Positions 24,993 to 34,018 of a stretch of DNA of 64,000 bases are shown here, in pieces. The stretch comes from Lysobacter sp. Its GTDB lineage: Bacteria > Pseudomonadota > Gammaproteobacteria > Xanthomonadales > Xanthomonadaceae. Where the stretch lies: the NCBI GenBank assembly GCA_013141175.1, contig JABFRN010000001.1, forward strand, positions 2,737,234 through 2,801,233, given 5' to 3'. The stretch's first letter is position 1. Every line of letters begins with the position of its first letter. A program made the position numbers and the translations under genes. The notes below the pieces were generated by a model that saw nothing but the letters and a program-made list of their open reading frames with translations, searched no databases and was not told the DNA's origin.

Positions 24993-25080
24993 GTCATCCC
25001 CGCGAACGCGGGGATCCAGCGATTTCCAATGTCCGCGCAGCGCAAAGGCACCGGGTTCCCGCGTTCGCGGGAACGACGGG
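24993..25080. repeat. Pair of palindromic extragenic repeats (REP/BIME-like)
   Basis: Two hairpins in opposite orientation: ATCCCCGCG-AA-CGCGGGGAT (24996-25015) within a GTCATCCC...GATCCAG unit, and GTTCCCGCG-TT-CGCGGGAAC (25055-25074) followed by GACGGG. Units of this type recur many times between genes in Xanthomonadaceae. It fills most of the gap between the convergent sugar dehydrogenase and methyltransferase genes. Confidence 0.75.
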
Positions 25081-25181
25081 AAAAACGGCGACTGCCGATC
25101 AATCGGTCCGTTCGATGTTCATGAGGAAGGCATGGGGATATTTCAGGCTTCCAGCGCACCCTCGCCGTGAATGACGACCGC

Positions 25182-25206
25182 TAAGCCGGTGCGCCGAAGG
25201 CGCACC
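25182..25206 (-). terminator. Hairpin at the end of the methyltransferase gene
   Basis: GGTGCGCC (25188-25195) and GGCGCACC (25199-25206) form a perfect 8 bp stem with a 3-nt loop, directly after the stop codon (25207-25209) of the minus-strand gene. There is no long U tract. Confidence 0.55.
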
Positions 25207-26139
25207 CTATGAAAGCACCGGCTTGCGGCCGATGAAATCGACGGTCGTGATGCACAACTTTTCCTCCGGAATCCCGGCGAATTCCGGGGCCACGGTCATC
25301 GCCTGCAGCTGTTGCAGGCGCTGCGGACGCGCGCGCGAGGTATCGAGCAGCATCTCGAAGCCCGCATCGCGCGCAGCGCCGACGAGCTGATGCGCGCGCA
25401 GCCGGTTCTGGTAGAGGAAACCGTTGTTCCAGAACGCCCACTGCCGGTCGGTGAATCGCAGGTAGTTGAGCTGATGCACCTTCGGGTCGGCGTAGGCGTA
25501 GTGATCGCCGCAGTTCACCGAATGGAAGATCAGGCCGCCGGGACGCAGCAGCCGCAGCGAGGCGCGATGCAGTCGCTCGATGGCCTCCGGCGGCACGTGC
25601 TCAAGCACGCTGTTGGAGAAGATGATGTCGACCGCGCCGTCTTCGAGCCCCGGATCGGCGGCATCGGCGGGTGCGCGGTACTGGATCACGCCATCGCTGA
25701 GATCCGCGGGGTCGGCGGCGTCCGCGCCAGCGAGCAGGTGCCGATAGCGCGACTGCACGTCCGCCAGCGGCACCTGGCAAGCCGTTGCGATCCGCGGCAG
25801 CGCTTCGCCCAGGATCCCGATGCACAGGCGCATCAGGTCCGGTTTGAGCAGTCGGTTGAGGTCGCAGGTGTACACGCGCGCCGCACCGCCGAGATAGCAC
25901 GCCAGCGGCAGCGCCGGATACCAGCCGCTGCCGACTTCCATCAGGCGCGCTTCGCGGATATCGGCGCCGACGGTATGCAATTGCTTCGCCATCAACTCCC
26001 AATCGTCGATCTTGAGCAGGATCTCGCGTCGCGGGTCGCGCATGCCGCCGAACCTGCGTTGCAACTGGTAGTGCAACGGCTCGCCCCAGGGCAGCACGCC
26101 GAGTGTTTTCTGCAGGAGGCCCTTGATTCGCCAATGCAT
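25207..26139 (-). CDS. SAM-dependent methyltransferase in the polysaccharide locus
   Basis: A 310-residue class I methyltransferase. Motif I is LMEVGSGWYPALP (about 66-78), followed by VYTCDLNRLL for motif II, DIIFSNSVLEHVPPEAI for post-motif II/III and LLRPGGLIFHSVNCGDH. It lies 34 bp downstream of the AsnB-type gene on the same strand. It probably O-methylates a sugar of the polymer or a lipid-linked intermediate; the acceptor is not determinable. Confidence 0.85.
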   Translation of the reverse strand: MHWRIKGLLQKTLGVLPWGEPLHYQLQRRFGGMRDPRREILLKIDDWELMAKQLHTVGADIREARLMEVGSGWYPALPLACYLGGAARVYTCDLNRLLKPDLMRLCIGILGEALPRIATACQVPLADVQSRYRHLLAGADAADPADLSDGVIQYRAPADAADPGLEDGAVDIIFSNSVLEHVPPEAIERLHRASLRLLRPGGLIFHSVNCGDHYAYADPKVHQLNYLRFTDRQWAFWNNGFLYQNRLRAHQLVGAARDAGFEMLLDTSRARPQRLQQLQAMTVAPEFAGIPEEKLCITTVDFIGRKPVLS

Positions 26140-26173
26140 GGATGCGGAGTCTTCCGGTTCGAGTATGAAAGGA

Positions 26174-28153
26174 TCAGGCGCCGGGAGCGGCGACTGCGGG
26201 TTCGGTCGCGGGCTTCGCGGTATCGCGCAGCGACTGGTCGATCAGCATCGTCGACAGCACGCCGACGAACGCCTGGTTGTCGGCGAACCCGGTGGCGCGG
26301 CCGGCGCGGCATTTGTCGAACAACCGGCCGACGGCATCGGCGTCGAAATAACCGGCGGCGCGCAGGCGCGTTTCGCTCATCAGATCGGCCACGTAATCCA
26401 GCGGCGTGCCGTCGAAGAAGAAACTCGTGCTGTCGGGCGCGCGATACGGCTGTTTGGTGCGGTTGACGATGTCCTCCGGCAGCAGGTCCGCCAGCGCGCG
26501 CCGCAGCAGGTATTTCTCGGTCATGCCGCGGATCTTGAAGCTGGGCGGCAGTCGATTGGCGAATTCGATCACCCGGTGGTCGAGATACGGAAAGCGGCCT
26601 TCGATCGAGTGCGCCATCGCCGCACGATCGCCCTGCGACGACAGCAGATACCCGGCGAGCAGCGATTTGGCTTCGACGTACTGGTCGCGCGCGAGCGGGT
26701 TCCAGTCGCCGATGTTCGCCGGCAGGGTCGCCTCGAAGGCATCCAGCGGATTGAAGGCGCCGATTTCGGCGCGCATCTCCGCCGACAACAGCCCGAGCGC
26801 GCGCTGCGAGGTGGTCCAGCGCGGGACGTGCGCGAAGATCGGCCGCTGCAGATGCGCCATGCCCTGGCCGAAGAACGACTGCGCGAACGCCGGGTTGCGC
26901 ACCGGCGAATTCGGCAGATAGCCGTACAGGCGTTCGAGCAGGCGCGGGCGCAGTTTGGATTGCGGCTGCTGCGCCCAGAACCGGCGCACTTTGGCTTCCT
27001 TGAACAGGTCGTAGCCGCCGAAGACTTCATCCGCGCCTTCGCCGGTCAACACGACCTTGTAGCCGTGTTCGCGCACGCTGCCGGCGAGCAGCATCAGCGG
27101 CACCGGTGCGGTGCGCAGCACCGGCGTTTCGGCATGACGGACCAACTGCGGGAAGGCGTCGCCGATGTCGCGACGGGTGCAGCGCAGCGTGGTGTGATCG
27201 GTCCGCAGGTGCCGCACCATCGCCTGTTGGTAATCGCTTTCGTCGAACTCGCCGTCCTCGAACGCGACCGAGAACGTGCGCACCGGTGTATCGGTGAAAC
27301 CCCGGATCATCGCGACGATGCCGGAGGAATCCAGCCCGCCGCTGAGGTACGCGCCCACCGGGACGTCGGCGCGCAGTTGCAGGCGCACGGCGTCGATCAG
27401 CAGTTCACGCAGTTCGGCGGTCGCGGCTTCGACGCTCAGCGGATAGCGCGACGGTGAGGTGTCGGCGGCGTCCGGAAAGGTCCAGTCCCAGTATTGCCGC
27501 AGGGTTTCGCGGCCGTCGTGTTCGATCGCGAGCGTGTGTCCCGGCGGCAGGCTGTCGATGCCCCGATAGACGGTGTGCGGCGCGATCGGCGACCAGGTGC
27601 TGAAGGTTTCGGCCAGCGCCAATGGATCCAGCGCCGCGCACTGCGGCAGCACCGCGAGCAGCGCCTTGGCTTCGGATGCGAACCAGAGGCGGCCGTCGCT
27701 GCGGGCGAGAAACAGCGGACGGATGCCGGCGCGGTCGCGGGCCAGCACCAGCCGGCGGCGTTCGCTGTCCCACAGCGCGATCGCGAACTGGCCGTTGAGA
27801 TGTTCGACGAAGCGGTCGCCGTCGCGGTCGTACAGATGGACGATGACTTCGGTGTCGGATTGCGTGTAGAACACGCGACCTTCGGCTTCGAGTTCGCGCC
27901 GCAGTTCGACGTAGTTGAAGATCTCGCCGTTGAACACGGTCCACACGGTGCCGCGCGGGTTGCGGATCGGCTGGTCGCCGGTGGCCAGGTCGATGATCGA
28001 CAGCCGCGCATGCGCCAGGCCGACGCCGTCCTCGGCGTGATAGCCGTAGCCGTCGGGCCCGCGATGGGCGAGGGTGTGGATCATGCGCCGGAGCAGTGGG
28101 TGCGCCATCGCGGCGCACACCCCAGGCCCGCTGAATCCCGCGATTCCGCACAC
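26174..28153 (-). CDS. Asparagine synthase (glutamine-hydrolysing) family amidotransferase
   Basis: A 659-residue protein starting MCGIAGF, with Cys2 as the glutaminase nucleophile. The start is a GTG at 28153, preceded by AGGGGA; this is the only start that leaves Cys2 at the mature N-terminus. Class II amidotransferase domain about 2-190 (RGPDGYGY, FNGEIFNY); synthetase domain with the PP-loop SGGLDSS (271-277) and later TGEGADEVFGGYD. AsnB homologues in polysaccharide loci amidate uronic acids, and the XrtA-type capsule loci carry such an amidotransferase. Free asparagine synthesis is the alternative. Confidence 0.9.
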   Translation of the reverse strand: MCGIAGFSGPGVCAAMAHPLLRRMIHTLAHRGPDGYGYHAEDGVGLAHARLSIIDLATGDQPIRNPRGTVWTVFNGEIFNYVELRRELEAEGRVFYTQSDTEVIVHLYDRDGDRFVEHLNGQFAIALWDSERRRLVLARDRAGIRPLFLARSDGRLWFASEAKALLAVLPQCAALDPLALAETFSTWSPIAPHTVYRGIDSLPPGHTLAIEHDGRETLRQYWDWTFPDAADTSPSRYPLSVEAATAELRELLIDAVRLQLRADVPVGAYLSGGLDSSGIVAMIRGFTDTPVRTFSVAFEDGEFDESDYQQAMVRHLRTDHTTLRCTRRDIGDAFPQLVRHAETPVLRTAPVPLMLLAGSVREHGYKVVLTGEGADEVFGGYDLFKEAKVRRFWAQQPQSKLRPRLLERLYGYLPNSPVRNPAFAQSFFGQGMAHLQRPIFAHVPRWTTSQRALGLLSAEMRAEIGAFNPLDAFEATLPANIGDWNPLARDQYVEAKSLLAGYLLSSQGDRAAMAHSIEGRFPYLDHRVIEFANRLPPSFKIRGMTEKYLLRRALADLLPEDIVNRTKQPYRAPDSTSFFFDGTPLDYVADLMSETRLRAAGYFDADAVGRLFDKCRAGRATGFADNQAFVGVLSTMLIDQSLRDTAKPATEPAVAAPGA

Positions 28154-28266
28154 GTCGTGATTTCCCCTGTTACAGAACGCAGCTGTGGGCCGGTTGTGGG
28201 CCAATAGTCGGATCAACGCGAAAAGGACCGGGGGTCAGCCACGGCTCCCCAGCCGGCCCTTCCCGA

Positions 28267-29433
28267 TCAGCGCTGCGTGGTTGCGGTCAACGCCTCTTCG
28301 CAGGCACGCAGTGTATCCCTCGCGACCGCATCCCAGCCGCGCGAGAACCGGCGCGACAGTGCGGTCTCGTCCCATGACCGGTCGAGCGCATCGCGCAGGC
28401 CAACGGCCAGGGCCGCTGGATCGCGTGCCGGCACCAGCAGTCCGCAGTCCGCATCCACCACTTCGGGAATGCCGCCGACCGGCGTCGCCACGACCGGGCG
28501 ACCGCAGGCGAGCGCTTCGACCAGCACGTTCGGATGGCCTTCGGAATAGCTGGGCAGCGTGACCAGATCCGAAGCCGCCATCCAGCGCGCGACTTCGTGC
28601 GGGCCCTGCGCGCCTGGCAGACGCACGCGCAGGGTGGGATCGGCGGCGATGCGCGCATCGAGTTCCGCGCGCATCGGGCCTTCGCCGATCAGCGCCAGTT
28701 CCAGTCGCGGTCGCTGCGGCGCCAGCGATGCCATCGCATCGAGCAGTTCGCGCAGGCCTTTTTCGGGCACCAATCGCCCGACATAGACCACGAGTTCGGC
28801 GTCCGGATCGACATCGAGTGCGTTGCGGGCGTCGGTGCGCGACTGCGGATGGAAGATCGTGGCGTCGCAGCCGTTGGGAATCGCGCGGATGCGCGCGGGA
28901 TCGGCGTCGTAGTCGCGCGCCGCGACCCGGCCCAGGTCTTCGCTGACCACGAGGATGCGCTGCGCGGCGTGCAGCACCGGGCGGGTAAGGCGTTTGCTGA
29001 TGGCATCGCGCACGCGCAGGTCCGAGCCGCGCGCGCCGACCACCAGCGGCAGCCCCGCGCGACGTGCGGCATGCATCGCACCGAAGGCGTCGGGATACAG
29101 CCAGTACGACAGCACCACGTCCGGCGCGAATTCGCGCAGCGGCGCATGCAGGGTGCGCGCGCACAGCCAGCCGTTGAACGGCCGGCTGATCATCGGCAGC
29201 GCCGGGTAATCGATGTAGCGCACATCGCAGCCCGGCACGGTATGCGCGGCATCCGCGGCACGGAACAGATAGCTGCGCGGTTTCGCCCAGCGCGGATAGC
29301 TGGCGACCGGACTGAGCACGCGCACATCGGCGAGTTTCGACAGTTCGCGCACGGTCTGATGGATCGGCCGACCCCGGTTGGGTTCTCCGGCGATGGGAAA
29401 CTGCGAGGTGACGATCAGGATGCGCATGGACAA
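28267..29433 (-). CDS. Family 4 glycosyltransferase
   Basis: A 388-residue GT-B enzyme. The N-terminal domain begins MRILIVTSQFPIAGEPNRG and the C-terminal domain holds VVYVGRLVPEKGL, LIGEGPMR and the EX7E region SYSEGHPNVLVEALACGRPVVAT. It would transfer a nucleotide-activated sugar with retention. M1 (29433) and M3 (29427) are equally possible starts. It is first in a minus-strand run with the AsnB-type and methyltransferase genes, and divergent from the acyltransferase gene. Confidence 0.9.
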   Translation of the reverse strand: MSMRILIVTSQFPIAGEPNRGRPIHQTVRELSKLADVRVLSPVASYPRWAKPRSYLFRAADAAHTVPGCDVRYIDYPALPMISRPFNGWLCARTLHAPLREFAPDVVLSYWLYPDAFGAMHAARRAGLPLVVGARGSDLRVRDAISKRLTRPVLHAAQRILVVSEDLGRVAARDYDADPARIRAIPNGCDATIFHPQSRTDARNALDVDPDAELVVYVGRLVPEKGLRELLDAMASLAPQRPRLELALIGEGPMRAELDARIAADPTLRVRLPGAQGPHEVARWMAASDLVTLPSYSEGHPNVLVEALACGRPVVATPVGGIPEVVDADCGLLVPARDPAALAVGLRDALDRSWDETALSRRFSRGWDAVARDTLRACEEALTATTQR

Positions 29434-29561
29434 CGGCTCAGGAACCGTTCTGCATGCGGAACAGCCCGGCCGCGCAGCCGGCGCTGTCCTTTCCGGGTCG
29501 TGGAATGCGTTGTTGATTCGGGGCTTTCATATCAAACGTTCATGTCGACCAGAGGGATAGC

Positions 29562-30605
29562 GTGGCGCAAGTGCATGCCAGGCGGGAGAGCGGTGGAAGC
29601 AATCCACGCGTGGGCGAACTCGACGCCCTGCGCGGACTCGCCGCGATCAGCGTGGTCGTGTTCCATTACACCACGTTCTACCAGCAGGAGCTGGGTCACC
29701 TGCAGCCCCTGGGCTTCGGTTTTCCCGCGGGCAACTATGGCGTCCATCTGTTCTTCCTGATCAGCGGATTCGTGATTTTCATGACCCTGGAACGTACCCG
29801 CACGGCGATGGATTTCATCGTCTCGCGCGCTTCGCGGCTGTTCCCGGCGTACTGGGCCGCGATCGCGATCACCGCGGCCGTGGTCTACACGTTGGGCATG
29901 CCGGAGCAGCGGATTCCGCCGGGGCATCTCGCGGCCAACATCACGATGCTGCAGGACGTGCTCGGCTTCGAGCATCTCGACGGTTCGTACTGGACGTTGC
30001 AGGTCGAACTGTTCTTCTACGCGCAGATGCTGTTCTGGTTCATGCTCGGACAGCTCAAGCGCATCCCGTGGATCATCGCGGCCTGGCTGGCGATCACGAT
30101 CGTGTACGCGCAGACCGAACAGCATCACGTGCATTTCTCGTACATCCTGCGCGAACTGTTGATCCTGAAGCATATTCCGTTCTTCGCGCTCGGCATCCTG
30201 TTCTACCGCATCCACAGCCGGCCGGATACGCTGCGATCGACGCTGCTCCTGATCGCGCTGTCGCTGGTTTCGATCGGGATGTGCTATGCGCCCGTGTATC
30301 TGCTGGCCGGCATCGTGTGTTCCGCGATCTTCGCGCTGTTCGTGACCGGGCATCTGCGTTGGCTGCGCAAGGCGCCGTTCGTGTTTTTCGGCGGCATTTC
30401 CTACTCCCTGTATCTGCTGCATCAGGCCATCGGATTCGCGCTCATCCATCGACTGGAAGCGGCGGGCGTTCCGAGCCTCGCCGCCGTGGTGATCGTCGCT
30501 CTTGTGGTGCTGGTGTTGGCTACTGCGCTGACCTACCGCGTGGAACGACCGGCGATGCGACGACTACGCGACGGCTGGCGCAGGCGGAAAGAAGCCGCCG
30601 TGTAG
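29562..30605 (+). CDS. Acyltransferase-3 family membrane protein
   Basis: A 347-residue protein with about ten membrane helices. The family signature is LDALRGLAAISVVVFHY (catalytic His in the first helix), then FFLISGFVIFMTLERTRT, FIVSRASRLFPAYW and SYWTLQVELFFYAQM. Such proteins O-acetylate or O-succinylate extracellular polysaccharides across the membrane. The start is GTG at 29562 with AGAGGG at 29551-29556. It is followed by a pair of extragenic repeats. Confidence 0.92.
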   Translation: MAQVHARRESGGSNPRVGELDALRGLAAISVVVFHYTTFYQQELGHLQPLGFGFPAGNYGVHLFFLISGFVIFMTLERTRTAMDFIVSRASRLFPAYWAAIAITAAVVYTLGMPEQRIPPGHLAANITMLQDVLGFEHLDGSYWTLQVELFFYAQMLFWFMLGQLKRIPWIIAAWLAITIVYAQTEQHHVHFSYILRELLILKHIPFFALGILFYRIHSRPDTLRSTLLLIALSLVSIGMCYAPVYLLAGIVCSAIFALFVTGHLRWLRKAPFVFFGGISYSLYLLHQAIGFALIHRLEAAGVPSLAAVVIVALVVLVLATALTYRVERPAMRRLRDGWRRRKEAAV

Positions 30606-30614
30606 GCACGCCCT

Positions 30615-30728
30615 TGTAGGAGCGGCTTCAGCCGCGAAGACCGCGATCTCCGGACCGCATCGATCATCGCAATCGAGATCCGCTTGGCCCCGGGATCCGC
30701 AAGGCTCGCGGCGGAAGCCGCCCCTGCA
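30615..30728. repeat. Inverted pair of TGTAGGAGCGGC-type extragenic repeats
   Basis: A unit TTGTAGGAGCGGCTTCAGCC at 30615-30634 (continuing GCGA) and an inverted, slightly diverged copy at 30706-30728 (reverse complement TGCAGGGGCGGCTTCCGCC). This is a well-known REP-like family of Xanthomonas, Lysobacter and Pseudomonas. It fills the gap between convergent genes and may stop transcription from both sides. Confidence 0.75.
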
Positions 30729-30743
30729 CGGCTTCGACGAAGC

Positions 30744-32819
30744 TCAGCCTTCGCCGAAGGTGATGTCCAGTCCCTTGCGCACGCCGATCTTCGGCGTCCA
30801 GCCCAGCGCATCGCGCGCTGCGGTGGTATCGAAATTCGTCAGCGGACGCAGCGAGCGCACGCGATAACGGGTCAGCGGCACATCGCGCTTCAACACCTTG
30901 CCCAGCAGTTCCACGCCGATCGCCAGGCACATGAACACCCACTGCGGCATCCACATCAGTTTCAGCCTGTCGCCGAGTTTGCGCTTGCAGCGTTGCAGGT
31001 ATTCGCTGCGGTCCACCGAATCGGTATCGACCAGGTTGAATATCTTGCCCACCGCCTGCGGCGCTTCCGCCGCCAACAGCAGCGCGTCGACGATATCGTC
31101 GCGATAGACCAGCGGCAGCGGCACCGAGCCGTCGCCGATCGCGATCCAGCGCCCGGCCAGCGCGATGGTGCCGTTCGGGGTGACCTGTTCGGCACCGGGT
31201 CCGAAGATCTGACCGGGGCGCAGAATCACCGCCGGCAAATGTTCCTTCGCGATCGCATCGGCGACCATCTGCTCGGCATTGAGCTTGGTCTGCGTGTACG
31301 CGCCGCGCAGCTGCGGATGCGGCTCGAAGCGGTAGTCTTCGGTCAGCACTTCGCCATTGCGACGGCCGGCGTGGTCGAAGACGCTCATCGAGCTGACGTA
31401 CACCAGACGCGAGGTCGCGTGCTTGCGACAGGCGTCCAGCACATTGCGCGTGCCCCAGATCGTGCCGGCCTCGAAATCGCGCGGGCCGCCGCGCATCGCC
31501 GCACCGACGTGATACACGATGCCGGCGCCGGCCACCGCGTGATCGACCATGCGCGGGTCGCCGAGATCGCCGATCACGCTCTGGATGCCGTCGTCGTTCG
31601 CAAACGCGGCGACCGGCCGGCGCACCAGCACGCGCACGGTCCTGCCCTGCGCGCGCAGCGCCGCGACCACCGCGCGGCCCAGGAAGCCGGCGGCGCCGGT
31701 GACCAGCGCATCGGCCGGCGTCAATTCGACATAACGCGCTTCGAGCTGCTGCAGGCGCGCGCGGTCGGGTTCGACGCACAGCGGATCCAGCAGACAGGCG
31801 AGACGCAGACCGTCCTCGGCCGTGAACGGCGGCGTTTCGTCGTCGCGCACCGCGCGTGCGAACGCTTCGGCGCCGCGCTGGATGCCGGGCGACGGCTTCA
31901 GGCGGCCGGTGGCGAAACGCAGCACGTTCATCGGGATGCGGAACACATCCTTCGCCGCGCCGAAGAATGCATTGAGGATGATGCCGATGAATTTCGGGCC
32001 GGGCAGCACGCGGTGGATACGGCAGACCTGGGTGAAACGGTCGACCTCGATGATCCCGCGCGTCCCGCGCACGATCAGGCGGTTTTCCATCGGCCGTGCG
32101 TTCCACGACAGCAGCAGGCGACCGACACCGGTCGCGCTCTGCGCCTGGGTCTGCCATTCGTCGAAGCCGAGATTCGGATCGGTGCCGCGCGACTGGTAGC
32201 GCACATCGACCTGCGAGATCGCGCCGATGAACGCTTCGATGGTGTACAACCCATGCACGCCGAGATCGCGGAACGGATACGAACCCTGCGTCACCATGCC
32301 GGGCAGCGGGCCGCCGGCGTAGGGCGGATATTCGGAATTGCGGACGATATCGACCGACAGCACATCGCCGATGTCGCCGTTCTTCGCGGCGTCCAGCGCG
32401 CGCATCAGCGCCGGGTCGAACAGGTCGGAGTGGTTCACGCCGAGTTTCAGGCCGGTCGCGCGCGATTTCGCCAGCATCGCTTCGCAGTCGGCAACCGTGT
32501 CGGCCATCGGTTTTTCGACCAGCACGTGGCAGCCCATGTCCATCGCCGCCATCGCCAGCGACGCGTGCGAGGCGGGCGGCGTCAGCACGTAGACCACGTT
32601 GGGGTCGACGTCGGCCAGTTCGGCCAGGGTCGCGGCGACTTTCCCGATGTTGAAGCGCTTTGCCAAGGCTTCGGCTGCGGCTCGATTGCTGTCGCACAGG
32701 CCGACGATGTCGACGAAATCCAGCCGCGACAGCGCGGCGAGATGATGGGTGGCGACATAGCCGGCGCCGACGACGGCGACGCGGAGCTTGCTGGGAACAT
32801 GTTTGCGGGAAACGGTCAT
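30744..32819 (-). CDS. Fused Gfo/Idh/MocA oxidoreductase and SDR-type epimerase/dehydratase
   Basis: A 691-residue two-domain protein. Residues 10-345 are a Gfo/Idh/MocA dehydrogenase: VAVVGAGYVA (15-23), then EKP (102-104), and GVHGLYTIEAF. Residues 370-691 are an extended SDR of the UDP-sugar epimerase group: ALVTGAAGFLG (371-381), SSMSVF and the catalytic YTQTK (508-512), with LPLVYRDDIVDALLLA. No stop or frame change separates the halves, so this is a true fusion. It probably makes a rare sugar nucleotide for the polymer. The ATG overlaps the upstream glycosyltransferase stop (ATGA). Confidence 0.9.
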   Translation of the reverse strand: MTVSRKHVPSKLRVAVVGAGYVATHHLAALSRLDFVDIVGLCDSNRAAAEALAKRFNIGKVAATLAELADVDPNVVYVLTPPASHASLAMAAMDMGCHVLVEKPMADTVADCEAMLAKSRATGLKLGVNHSDLFDPALMRALDAAKNGDIGDVLSVDIVRNSEYPPYAGGPLPGMVTQGSYPFRDLGVHGLYTIEAFIGAISQVDVRYQSRGTDPNLGFDEWQTQAQSATGVGRLLLSWNARPMENRLIVRGTRGIIEVDRFTQVCRIHRVLPGPKFIGIILNAFFGAAKDVFRIPMNVLRFATGRLKPSPGIQRGAEAFARAVRDDETPPFTAEDGLRLACLLDPLCVEPDRARLQQLEARYVELTPADALVTGAAGFLGRAVVAALRAQGRTVRVLVRRPVAAFANDDGIQSVIGDLGDPRMVDHAVAGAGIVYHVGAAMRGGPRDFEAGTIWGTRNVLDACRKHATSRLVYVSSMSVFDHAGRRNGEVLTEDYRFEPHPQLRGAYTQTKLNAEQMVADAIAKEHLPAVILRPGQIFGPGAEQVTPNGTIALAGRWIAIGDGSVPLPLVYRDDIVDALLLAAEAPQAVGKIFNLVDTDSVDRSEYLQRCKRKLGDRLKLMWMPQWVFMCLAIGVELLGKVLKRDVPLTRYRVRSLRPLTNFDTTAARDALGWTPKIGVRKGLDITFGEG

Positions 32820-34018
32820 GAATGTACTGCAGGAGAGGAATGTGCGGAGAGACGCGCGGCGACATCGGCGAGCGCCGATGCGGCGCGCGCGTCCCAGGTC
32901 TGGTCGGCGACGGCGGCGATGCGCGCTTCGGCGGCGCCCGGTGCGTGGTCGATCACGGCGGCATCGAGCGCGGCGAGGAAACCCTCGCGGTCGTCCACCA
33001 GCCGCACCCACGTCGAGAATTTCTCGATCTCCGGATTGCGCACGCTCACCACCGCTTTGCCGGCAGCGAGATATTCGCGCAGTTTCAGCGGATTGGCGTT
33101 GGCGACCTGGCGATTGAGCCGGTAGGGAATGATCGCGGCGTCGAAGGCTTTCGACCACGACGGCAGCGTGGCATACGGCTGCGAACCGGCCAGATGCACG
33201 TTCGGCAGCGCACGCAGGCCGTCGATCGCCACATGCGCGTGGCCGACCAGCAGGAAGCTCCACTGCGGACGCTGTTGCGCCAGCCATTCGATCAGCGGCA
33301 CGTCGATCCATTCGTGGATCGAGCCGATGTAGCCGACCACCGGACGCGGCAGATCGCGGGCGAGCGCAGGTACTTCTGTCGCAGGGTCCTGCGCCTTGGC
33401 GAACAGTTCGACGTCCACGCCGTGCGGCGAAAACACCGTATTCGGATTGAGCGCGCGCTTGGCTTCGACCAGTGCGGGCGGCGCGACGAACAGCAGATCG
33501 GCGCGACGGCTCAGATCGAGATCGCGCTGCGCGATCAGTGCGGCGTCCACGCCCGGGTGCGCGGCGTAATCGTCGATGCAGTAGTACACGCAAAGGTCTT
33601 CGCCGAGCTTGCCGGCGTGGACGCCCGGATGCGGCACCACGAACCACGAAATGCGTTTGCGGATACCGGCCAGCCGCAGCGCGCGCCGGACCGCCCAGCG
33701 CCCGAACAGGCGATTGAAGGCATCGACGCCAGGCATGCGCCGGAATGGCAGCTGCGGCACCGTGCAGTGCCAGAGCCCATCGGCGACCCGGGTCGGGCGT
33801 TTGAAGGCCGCCAGCACTTTGCGCACCGCGCGCTTGAGATCGCGCCCGGAAGCATTGGGCGCGCGCATGCCGGGCGAATCGACGTACAGCACCGGCACAT
33901 GCCGTGCCAGCCGCACAGCGATGTGATGACTGCTGGTACGGTTTTCGGCGAACCAGTCGTTGCCGAAATAGACGATGCCGTAGCCTTCCAGAGCGGACAT
34001 CGGTGCTGCCTCATTCAT
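32816..34018 (-). CDS. GT-B glycosyltransferase (TuaH-like)
   Basis: A 400-residue glycosyltransferase with the GT-B layout: YFGNDWFAENRTSSHHIA near the start, FVVPHPGVHAGKLG in the middle, and in the C-terminal half GYIGSIHEWIDVPLIEWLAQ, LVGHAHVAIDGLRALPNVHLAGSQPY and the NPLKLREYLAAGKAVVS donor-binding motif. It is similar in plan to teichuronic-acid-type TuaH enzymes. It overlaps the methyltransferase upstream by 8 bp and the fused dehydrogenase downstream by 4 bp, so all three are translated as a unit. Confidence 0.87.
   Translation of the reverse strand: MNEAAPMSALEGYGIVYFGNDWFAENRTSSHHIAVRLARHVPVLYVDSPGMRAPNASGRDLKRAVRKVLAAFKRPTRVADGLWHCTVPQLPFRRMPGVDAFNRLFGRWAVRRALRLAGIRKRISWFVVPHPGVHAGKLGEDLCVYYCIDDYAAHPGVDAALIAQRDLDLSRRADLLFVAPPALVEAKRALNPNTVFSPHGVDVELFAKAQDPATEVPALARDLPRPVVGYIGSIHEWIDVPLIEWLAQQRPQWSFLLVGHAHVAIDGLRALPNVHLAGSQPYATLPSWSKAFDAAIIPYRLNRQVANANPLKLREYLAAGKAVVSVRNPEIEKFSTWVRLVDDREGFLAALDAAVIDHAPGAAEARIAAVADQTWDARAASALADVAARLSAHSSPAVHS

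Noticed and set aside
30744-33647. A 967-codon reading frame beginning at 33647 as the start of the fused dehydrogenase
   Set aside because: The first 276 codons overlap the glycosyltransferase in another frame and are Arg-rich shadow sequence. The Gfo/Idh fold begins at the ATG at 32819.
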